Positions 58,738 to 64,000 of a stretch of 64,000 bases of DNA are shown one piece after another. Each line of letters starts with the position of its first letter. Positions within the stretch are counted from its first letter, which is position 1. The DNA comes from Curtobacterium flaccumfaciens UCD-AKU (GTDB lineage: Bacteria; Actinomycetota; Actinomycetes; Actinomycetales; Microbacteriaceae): positions 1 through 64,000 of the forward strand of contig NZ_APJN01000047.1 in the NCBI RefSeq assembly GCF_000349565.1. The letters run 5' to 3'. The position numbers and the translations under genes were made by a program. The notes beneath the pieces are model-generated. The model was not told the DNA's origin. It saw only the letters and a program-made list of their open reading frames with translations, and searched no databases.

Positions 58738-59093
58738 CGAAATCACCTTCCGAAAGATTGTGATGCGGTGGGGGCCCCTCCCCCGTTGCATGCTTCTATT
58801 CTATAGTGCGCGGGCCGATATGGGTAGCCTTTTCCGCACATTCTTTGAACCTTTTTCTGCCGGTCGGCACACCTGTTGCCGGCCTATGCATCTGCATTGT
58901 TTGGCACCAGGGCATGACGTTTACGAACGTGCGGCTGGGGCATCGATAACAGCGGGAGGGCTGGGAATCCCCAGGAGCATTAAGGCCGGGTTCCTATTGC
59001 CGTCACCCGATAGGAATAGTGGGCTGCGCATTCCTGAACTGTGTCGTCCCGGCGCTTTTGACCATGTCGGAGACAGGCGCCGCCTTCCGCGGC
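58738..59093. other. Gap upstream of the redoxin operon
   Basis: About 355 bases, AT-richer than the backbone. It has a GGGGGCCCCTCCCCC motif just upstream of the redoxin ribosome-binding site and an AT-rich TTCTATTCTATAG near 58795-58806 that could be the -10 region of a minus-strand promoter. A TGCCGGTCGGCA hairpin lies near 58858-58870. No gene supported. Confidence 0.4.
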
Positions 59094-59534
59094 TCAGCCC
59101 GTGACGGGGTGCGGGGTGCTGGTCGCGGTGGTGGCCACGGTGATGTCGTCGTGGTCGCACTCCCAGAACACGGAGCGGATCTCGTCGGCGATCGCGTCGG
59201 GCAGCTGCTCGTTCGTCCATGCCGTCGACGGGAACGACACGGTGACGGTGACCGTGGTCATGGGTGCGGTGGAAGACGGGCCGTGCCCGGCCCCGCCCCA
59301 CTCGTACTGCCAGGCGAACGCGACTTCGCCGGCGGGTCCGCCGCCGTGGACGTCGAATGCGGCGCGGTGTTCGTCGTCGGTGTGGTTCGGGCGGCGGGTG
59401 CAGTGCCACTCGAGGCCACCGACGTCGTACGTCGTCGCGGCGCACTCGGCGCCGGTCGGGTCGAGGTCCGCGGCGGGTGCTGCCGGGTCGATCTGCTCGC
59501 CAATCGTGGTCGGGCGTTCGTAGGTGATGTGCAT
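59094..59534 (-). CDS. Hypothetical protein, 146 aa
   Basis: Protein of 146 residues. It starts MHITYERPTTIGEQID, similar to the start of the 150-aa protein (LERPTTI). CAATTYDVGG, WHCTRRPNHTDDEHRAAFD resembles a small Cys/His site (C-x-n-C...H...H) used in many plasmid and phage zinc proteins. The second half is beta-rich (TTVTVTVSFP) with WECDHDDITVA. Function unknown. Confidence 0.6.
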   Translation of the reverse strand: MHITYERPTTIGEQIDPAAPAADLDPTGAECAATTYDVGGLEWHCTRRPNHTDDEHRAAFDVHGGGPAGEVAFAWQYEWGGAGHGPSSTAPMTTVTVTVSFPSTAWTNEQLPDAIADEIRSVFWECDHDDITVATTATSTPHPVTG

Positions 59535-59608
59535 GAGGGGTGCGGCTCTCTAGGCTCCGGGATGGGTGTGCCCGCTCTGGTCTGTGGTCACCCCCGTGGG
59601 TAAGGGGG

Positions 59609-59640
59609 CCGCGTCGCCGTCGCTATCGGCGGCGCGGCCT
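59609..59640. repeat. Hairpin between the 146-aa and LPD29 genes
   Basis: Stem GGCCGCG.CGCCG / CGGCG.CGCGGCC with one mismatch and a loop TCGCTAT. Directly downstream of the LPD29 stop on the minus strand, so it may end or stabilise that mRNA. Confidence 0.5.
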
Positions 59641-59645
59641 GCCCG

Positions 59646-60197
59646 CTACTGACGTGCCGGTTCCGGGGTGAGGTCGGTGTGCTGCAGCAGGAACCGGACC
59701 GCGGACCAGGCCGAGAGTTGCGGCCGGTCCCAGGCGTGCTGTCCGTCGTTGAACTCGCAGCCCTGCCCGCCTGTGATGTCGCGACCCTCGACGAGGACGC
59801 CGGCCTCGTCGCAAAGGACCAGGTGCGGCATGTTGCTGCGTTCGCGGATGATCCGCTGGGCTTCGAGGTTCCCTGCCGGGGTGAAGTCGCGGGAAGTGTT
59901 GATGCCGTCGCAGCCGTACTGCACTTCGGTCGGCATCTCCCCCGGTTTCCCGGCAACCAGGGTGGTGCCGTGGTCGGTGTAGGTGTCGGTCATGCCGTCG
60001 AACGAGCGGCCCTCGAACTGACGGCACACGTCATCGACCTGCGCGGACGTGGGGCCGTCCTCGTGGTGGACGTTGATCCACGCCGAAGCGGTCCCGGTCG
60101 AGCAGCGCACCGAGAACTTCACGCCCGGGAACCGGGTGCGGAGCTCCTTGCGGAGCAGGGCGGCCACCTGCTTGGTGGGGACAATGGTGGTAGTCAT
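59646..60197 (-). CDS. LPD29-domain protein
   Basis: Protein of 183 residues from the ATG at 60197 with GGAAGGAACC upstream. The first part is an LPD29 (large polyvalent protein-associated) domain: TKQVAALLRKELRTRFPGVKF, VRCSTGTASAWINVHHEDGP, DDVCRQFEGRSFDGMTD, YGCDGINTSRDFT. The second part is variable. Domains of this family occur in phage and plasmid polyvalent proteins that enter the recipient; function unknown. It is separated from the next upstream gene by a GC-rich hairpin. Confidence 0.75.
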   Translation of the reverse strand: MTTTIVPTKQVAALLRKELRTRFPGVKFSVRCSTGTASAWINVHHEDGPTSAQVDDVCRQFEGRSFDGMTDTYTDHGTTLVAGKPGEMPTEVQYGCDGINTSRDFTPAGNLEAQRIIRERSNMPHLVLCDEAGVLVEGRDITGGQGCEFNDGQHAWDRPQLSAWSAVRFLLQHTDLTPEPARQ

Positions 60198-60245
60198 GGC
60201 GGGGTCGGTTCCTTCCGAGGGATCGTGCGTGGGAGAGTGAGGGGG

Positions 60246-60280
60246 GCGGCCGGGACCAAATACGGATTGGTCCCGGCCGC
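60246..60280. repeat. 14-bp perfect hairpin between minus-strand genes
   Basis: GCGGCCGGGACCAA / TTGGTCCCGGCCGC with a 7-base loop. It follows the stop of the 66-aa gene on the minus strand, without a T-run in that direction. Confidence 0.65.
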
Positions 60281-60291
60281 TTCTTGTCGGG

Positions 60292-60492
60292 TTAGTCCTC
60301 GTCGCGGACGAACGTGTCCACAAACGTCGTGAACTGCGGGCCGGGGATCGTCGCCGTGTGGGTGAGGCGGTATCCCTGCTTGGTGCGCGATCGAAGGTCC
60401 GTGTCTCGTTCGCCGATCTTGCTCAACTGGCGGGGAATGTGGTCCTCGTCCACGACCGGAACAATGGTGGTGACTGTGTCGATGTGCTGCAT
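60292..60492 (-). CDS. Small hypothetical protein downstream of a structured RNA
   Basis: Sixty-six residues from the ATG at 60492; the leader has GAGAGGGAGAGGAAAA just before it. Composition suggests two strands and a helix (TVTTIVPVVDEDHIP, RQLSKIGERD, KQGYRLTHTATIPG) with an acidic end. No family recognised. The mRNA leader is one of two homologous structured RNAs of this window, and the tail of that RNA supplies the ribosome-binding site. Confidence 0.6.
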   Translation of the reverse strand: MQHIDTVTTIVPVVDEDHIPRQLSKIGERDTDLRSRTKQGYRLTHTATIPGPQFTTFVDTFVRDED

Positions 60493-60854
60493 TGGGTTTT
60501 CCTCTCCCTCTCGTTTTTTGCCGTGAAGGCGACTTGTCGCCGCTAGGACGGGAGGGTGTAGTGCAACCCGAAGGGCGGAGGGGGAGAGAATTTCGGCGCG
60601 AAATAAGGGAGCGAAGCGACCGCGTGCCGAAAATCTCGGAGGAGCCCGCGGCTTGCCGCTTGCGCGGAGCCCGGACGTCCGTACGCTGCCGAAGGCTTCA
60701 CGGCAAAGAAACGGGCCGCAGGCCCAGCAGTGCCGGCGAAGCCGGTTCCACCCGGAGCGAAGCGACTCCCGGCCTCCGGCCGGAAGCTCTGGACGCACCT
60801 GTCTCCGGCGGGTCCGGCAGGGCGGGTACCGGTGCTGCTGGCAGCATCCGGGGC
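60493..60854 (-). ncRNA. Structured RNA, copy 1 (leader of the 66-aa gene)
   Basis: Minus-strand RNA with nested pairing: closing stem TTTGCCGTGAAG (60517-60528) / CTTCACGGCAAA (60696-60707); second stem GGACG (60546-60550) / CGTCC (60676-60680); inner hairpin GAGA.TTTCGGC (60586-60597) / GCCGAAA.TCTC (60626-60637); further hairpins GGGCCgcaGGCCC and GCCGGcgaaGCCGG near 60713-60745. The same layout occurs at 63424-63720 with many compensatory changes. Exact ends are not known. Confidence 0.75.
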
Positions 60855-61205
60855 ATGAGATCTCGCCGCGGCGCCCGGAAGGGCCGGCCCAGGAACCAGG
60901 ACAACCCGATTGACGTCCTGCTCGAGCAGGACGACACCACTCCCCCGGCATCCGCACCCGCCGACGTCGACCACGTCCTGGGTCGGTCGATCGAGGTGCT
61001 GCACTCGTTCTGGGTGCAGCCGGCGGACCTGGTGCCCTGCGACGTTGCCGGGTGCACCGATCCGGCGGAACCGGAGGCGTGGGAACCGGTCGACCTCGAC
61101 ACGGGCGATGAGCTGCCCGGCCGGTTCTGCGACGAGCATCAGCTTGCCTGGATCACCCGCCCCCGTGAGACGACGTCGACCACCGGGGATCTCGTCTCCC
61201 CCTGA
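60855..61205 (+). CDS. Hypothetical zinc-finger-like protein
   Basis: Protein of 116 residues from the ATG at 60855, the only + strand gene in this part. A basic start (RSRRGARKGRPRNQ), an acidic stretch, LGRSIEVLHSFWVQPADLVPCDVAGC near residue 55 and GRFCDEHQLAW near 92 form a probable C-x4-C...C-x2-H zinc site. It starts inside or next to the 5' part of the minus-strand structured RNA, so the two may interfere. No clear ribosome-binding site. Confidence 0.5.
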   Translation: MRSRRGARKGRPRNQDNPIDVLLEQDDTTPPASAPADVDHVLGRSIEVLHSFWVQPADLVPCDVAGCTDPAEPEAWEPVDLDTGDELPGRFCDEHQLAWITRPRETTSTTGDLVSP

Positions 61206-61410
61206 GCGGCCTTGATCGCGGCGCCGCTCTGCGGTGTCGTCGCGCTGCGAGCTCCGTCGAGCAGCGCCGAGGTCGGGAGGAGGCGGAGCCTCTTGCCGCG
61301 GCGGCGGAGCCGTCGCGCAGCCCACGGACACCAGGACGGCCCGGGATGGGACACAAACCGGTGCCGGGTGGGCGTGGGGGCCGCTGGCTGCGACCCCCAC
61401 GCCGGTTCAC
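61206..61410. other. Intergenic region with a hairpin
   Basis: Between converging genes. GGCGTGGGGG (61371-61380) / CCCCCACGCC (61394-61403) pairs perfectly with a 13-base loop and lies 8 bases after the ParB-like stop on the minus strand; it may act as a terminator although no T-run follows. Confidence 0.5.
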
Positions 61411-62922
61411 CTACTCGGCAGCCGTGTCCCCTTCGGCGTCCTGGTCGGCGTTCTCGGTGGCCTCGGTGGCCTCGGTGGCCTCGGTGGCCTCGGCTACGGC
61501 CGGGGTCTCGTCGTCGGCTGATGCTGCGCCGGTGACGATCTGCTCGACATGGGAGAGCGTGTAGCCCCAAGCGACCAACTGGGTGAGGTACGGCACCGTT
61601 TCGGCGGCGGGCGTGCTCCACCCGTACCGACCCACGGCCGACTCGACTTCGGCCAAGGCGAACGCGAACGCGACGTGTCCGGCCTTCCCGGGCCGCTTCC
61701 GCGCCCACTCGGCCGCGTCGGCGTCGTCCGGGACGCCGAGCAGGTCGGCCGCGGTGAGGCGCTGGCCGTAGTAGTCCCGCATCGGCGTCAGCAGCGCCGC
61801 AGCGGTCCACCGGGCCGCGTCCTTCGGGAGCGTCTTCGACCCGACGAGTCCGGCGAGCCAGACCCGACGAACCTCCCGTGCGGCAGTCCACTCGTCCTGC
61901 AGGCGGGCGTCCCGCTCACGGCGGGCCTTCGCGGCCTCGGCCTCGGCGGCACGCTCGGCTTCTTCCTCCGGCGTCAACTCGGGTGCGGGGCGGTCGTAGA
62001 AGTGCCGCGCCGTGTGCTGCTCCGGGGTGATGCACACCGCCGTCACGGACGCTGCGCCGCCGATGGGCTGCACCAGCACCGCGTGGCCCTCGCAGGCGGT
62101 GTGGGCCTCCGGGTCGATGGGAGCGAGCATGGCTCGCGGGTCGTCCTCGGGGACCGGCTCGTCGGAGAGGCTGTCCAGCCGCTTCCACCCGAGCGCGGTG
62201 CCGTCGTCCACGACGGCGACACCCTGCTCCCGGTACTGGTCTGCCACCTTCACGGCTTCCGCTTCCGCGATCTTCCGGTTCCGGTGCTGCTGGGCGACGA
62301 ACGGCAGTTCGTCGTCGTAGCCCTCGCTGATGTACTCGTTCAGTTCCGCCGTCGCGTCCTCGTCGCCCTCGAACTCGGCCAGCAGCAGGGCCGCGTCGAA
62401 CGACACCTGCCGGTCCACCACCGCGGCGGTCGCGGCCTCCGACTTCGCCACGGTGAGGGTCGCCTGCACCTGCTCCTTGTCGGTGCCGGTTTCGCGGGCG
62501 ATCCCGGCGACGGAGAGTCCGGCGAGTTCCAACTGCCGGTAAGCGTTCAGCCGGTCCCCGTCCGTCAGCGCAGTACGGCGCTCGTTGGCGACCAACTGCT
62601 CCGCGATCCGCTGGGCGGGGGTGTCGCCACGCTCGGTGACGAACACGGGAACGGTCGTTCCCGCCTCGCGGGCGGCGAGGACGCGCATCTGCCCGTCACG
62701 GACCACCACGGCCCCGTCCGAGTTCCGGTAGCCGATGGTCGGCAGGAGCACCCCGTGGCGCTTCACGGATGCGAGGAACGCGGGGTCGAGGTCGGCCGCG
62801 GTGCGGACGTTGTCCTCGATCACGGCCTCAGCGGCCGGGATGGTGACCAGGTCCACGCCGACCGCGTCAGCGGTGTCAGCGTGGTCGGTGATGGTGGTCT
62901 GGGTGTTCTCGGTCATGGTCAT
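61411..62922 (-). CDS. ParB/Srx-fold protein (KorB-like), plasmid
   Basis: Protein of 503 residues from the ATG at 62922. The ParB N-terminal domain has VIEDNVRTAADLDPAFLASVKRHG near 35, VVVRDGQMRVLAAREAG near 73 (the G-x-R-R-like CTP/nuclease motif, here G-Q-M-R) and AEQLVANERRTALTDGDRLNAYRQL. A helix-turn-helix follows: LSVAGIARETGTDKEQVQATL near 135. The rest is helical with a long acidic/Glu-Ala stretch (about 320-345) and ends in repeated TEATEA. It is unlinked to the ParA genes, so it may be a transfer or copy regulator, not the partition protein. Confidence 0.8.
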   Translation of the reverse strand: MTMTENTQTTITDHADTADAVGVDLVTIPAAEAVIEDNVRTAADLDPAFLASVKRHGVLLPTIGYRNSDGAVVVRDGQMRVLAAREAGTTVPVFVTERGDTPAQRIAEQLVANERRTALTDGDRLNAYRQLELAGLSVAGIARETGTDKEQVQATLTVAKSEAATAAVVDRQVSFDAALLLAEFEGDEDATAELNEYISEGYDDELPFVAQQHRNRKIAEAEAVKVADQYREQGVAVVDDGTALGWKRLDSLSDEPVPEDDPRAMLAPIDPEAHTACEGHAVLVQPIGGAASVTAVCITPEQHTARHFYDRPAPELTPEEEAERAAEAEAAKARRERDARLQDEWTAAREVRRVWLAGLVGSKTLPKDAARWTAAALLTPMRDYYGQRLTAADLLGVPDDADAAEWARKRPGKAGHVAFAFALAEVESAVGRYGWSTPAAETVPYLTQLVAWGYTLSHVEQIVTGAASADDETPAVAEATEATEATEATENADQDAEGDTAAE

Positions 62923-63027
62923 GTTGTTTGCTACGCTTTCCGGTAGTGACCGGGTGCGGGTCCTGGCAATTAAGGGTTGTCGGGAACTCCGCACCCGGTC
63001 TTTCCTTATGGGTGGGACTACTGGGTG

Positions 63028-63423
63028 TTACTGCTGGCGGAACACTGCGGACAGTGCTTCCGCCCGGGTGAGCGCCGCACGGGCGTGCCGGAAGGCGCGC
63101 ATGACGGCCGTGTACTGATCCGGCGACAGCGACCGGGTGTCCCCGGCTTCGTCGTAGGTCAGGAACAGGACCGTCCCGAACAGCGGCGACGCCGCCCGGG
63201 AACGGCCGAGGGCGACCGCTGCGACGGTGGCGAGGTCGTTGCGCTCCCCCGCGTACAAGCCCTCGTCATCGATCCACGCATCGATCCGGCCGTCAAGGCG
63301 AACCACGTCCACCAGGCGGCACCCGATCTGCTCCCGCGTGCCCTGCAGGGTCGACTGCGCCGCGTTCACGACGACGCCTTCAACCGCACCGCCTGCGGTC
63401 GCTCGAATACCCATCAACTTCAT
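63028..63423 (-). CDS. DUF3846 protein
   Basis: Protein of 131 residues from the ATG at 63423 behind GGAAGAAGGAA; an ATG at codon 4 is also possible. DUF3846 pattern: QIGCRLVDVVRLDGRIDAWIDDEGLYAGERND near residue 32, then LFGTVLFLTYDEAGDTRSLSPDQ. These short proteins are frequent on actinobacterial plasmids and phages; function unknown. Its mRNA leader is the second copy of the structured RNA. Confidence 0.85.
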   Translation of the reverse strand: MKLMGIRATAGGAVEGVVVNAAQSTLQGTREQIGCRLVDVVRLDGRIDAWIDDEGLYAGERNDLATVAAVALGRSRAASPLFGTVLFLTYDEAGDTRSLSPDQYTAVMRAFRHARAALTRAEALSAVFRQQ

Positions 63424-63720
63424 TTCCTTCTTCCTCTCCCTTTCGTTGTTTGCCCGGGAAGGCACGTAGTGCCGATAGGACGAGGAGCCGGGGTGCAAGC
63501 CCAAAGCGGCGACGCTCCGAGAAGTTTCGACCGGCGCCGTCCATTGACGGAGGAGATGAGCACGACGGCGCCGGTCGAAAGTTCTCGCGTGCGGCGGTGG
63601 CGACGGCTTGCGGCCCGGAACCTCGTCCGTACAATCGCCGAAGGCTTCCCGGGCAAACAACGAACCCCTTGGGGTTCGACAAGCACTGGCCGGCTTGCCG
63701 GCTCCCCTCAGATAAGGACA
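63424..63720 (-). ncRNA. Structured RNA, copy 2 (leader of the DUF3846 gene)
   Basis: Minus-strand RNA with the same architecture as copy 1: closing stem GTTTGCCCGGGAAG (63448-63461) / its complement (63645-63658); second stem GGACGAGG (63478-63485) / CCTCGTCC (63621-63628); inner 22-bp hairpin 63519-63541 / 63564-63586 with one mismatch; apical hairpins GAACCCCttGGGGTTC (63662-63677) and GCCGGCttGCCGGC (63689-63702). The 3' end carries the ribosome-binding site of the DUF3846 gene. Confidence 0.8.
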
Positions 63721-63960
63721 GCCCGCCGAAGGCGGCCCGCCCAGACAGAACAGGCCGCCGCCGGCGGTCCGCTGAGATCTCCCGTGTTCGAGGAGCTCGC
63801 CGGCGCGCAGAGGCCAGCGAACGTGAAGCGGCCCCGGCCTGTTGGGGGGAACAGACCGGGGCCGGCTGCAGCTCGAGCGAATTGGGGGGCTGCTCGAGCT
63901 GCGGGCGCCCGAAGCCACTGGGGGGAATGGTCCGGACGCAGACCACCACGGTACGCACGG
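63721..63960 (-). ncRNA. 5' extension of structured RNA copy 2 with C6-loop hairpins
   Basis: The same non-coding stretch continues with hairpins at 63722-63742 (CCGCC...GGCGG-type) and then three stems whose loops, on the minus strand, show CCCCCC: 63830-63863 (stem about 13 bp), 63868-63902 (11 bp, GCAGCTCGAGC) and 63915-63930 (weak). No protein-like frame is present. The right limit is outside or near the window edge. Confidence 0.5.
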
Positions 63961-64000
63961 TGCGCGGACGTCGGCAACCGGCCCGGCTATGACGTCGCTG

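Noticed and set aside
60492-60854. Long open frames on both strands across structured RNA copy 1
   Set aside because: They have arginine-rich, low-complexity content typical of frames in GC-rich hairpins, and there is no start signal. Conservation with copy 2 is at the level of pairing and not of codons.
61411-62922. The 503-aa ParB-like protein as the partition partner of ParA
   Set aside because: ParA at 22214 already overlaps its own small partner next to the iterons, and this gene is about 40 kb away in a different operon.
63440-63977. Open frames on both strands near the right edge
   Set aside because: Same reason: the sequence is dominated by hairpins, and frames are not kept between the two RNA copies.
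1-64000. CRISPR arrays, tRNA, rRNA or insertion sequences
   Set aside because: No regularly spaced repeats, cloverleaf-like sequence or transposase motifs (DDE, HUH) were seen. The only direct repeats are the iterons and the 301-bp pair.

Overview
The window is a piece of a GC-rich conjugative plasmid (or a plasmid-like integrated element) from an actinobacterium, most likely of the Microbacteriaceae. The lineage rests on Lsr2, the SCO6880-type conjugation gene, DUF4913 and MAB_1171c-type proteins, polyprenol-phosphate-mannose synthase, frequent GTG starts and GTGA/ATGA overlaps. No rRNA, tRNA, CRISPR array or recognisable insertion sequence was seen.

Layout. (1) 1-2.6 kb: arsenic resistance, with arsB running off the left edge and an FAD oxidoreductase divergent from arsR. 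(2) 3-23 kb: accessory genes, including a YhcG-type nuclease, Lsr2, a low-GC ParA + PIN pair, DUF1266, DUF4190 and SH3 proteins, a RES-domain protein, a broken MFS gene joined to a broken HTH operon, secreted proteins, a mannosyl-transfer pair and a large surface protein. (3) 21.8-25.7 kb: maintenance, with parA-parB, an iteron-like parS region and a primase-type replication initiator with a possible counter-transcribed RNA in its leader. (4) 25.8-29.1 kb: a tightly overlapped XRE, ImmA/IrrE, membrane protein and hydrolase operon. (5) 29.2-42.4 kb: a type IV secretion operon on the + strand, with MinD-like ATPase, VirB2-like pilin, VirB6-like channel, a VirB4 split over two genes, VirB8-like proteins, a VirB1-like hydrolase and the VirD4 coupling protein. 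(6) 42.4-53.9 kb: an AbiEii-type toxin pair, a DUF4062/TIR-like protein, a second decayed AbiEii copy, secreted and cold-shock proteins, the MobF relaxase TraA, an HNH nuclease and a Fic toxin with a VbhA-like partner. (7) 53.9-58.2 kb: a cassette between two 301-bp direct repeats that carries a 35-codon peptide gene, a leaky terminator, two SagB-like nitroreductases and an MFS exporter, which resembles a peptide natural-product (RiPP) cluster. (8) 58-64 kb: minus-strand plasmid housekeeping genes (NrdH redoxin, LPD29, ParB-like, DUF3846). Two of these genes are preceded by copies of the same large structured RNA.

How it fits together. RepA, ParAB and iterons keep the plasmid; TraA, VirD4 and the T4SS move it; TA modules, TIR-like, PIN and YhcG proteins may defend or stabilise it; arsenic resistance and the peptide-like cassette are cargo. 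The relaxase, the AbiEii-type toxin and a protein encoded just before VirD4 share a C-terminal tail, which suggests a common docking or export signal for the T4SS. The strongest candidates for something undescribed are the paired structured RNAs with compensatory changes, this shared tail, and the repeat-flanked peptide/dehydrogenase cassette.
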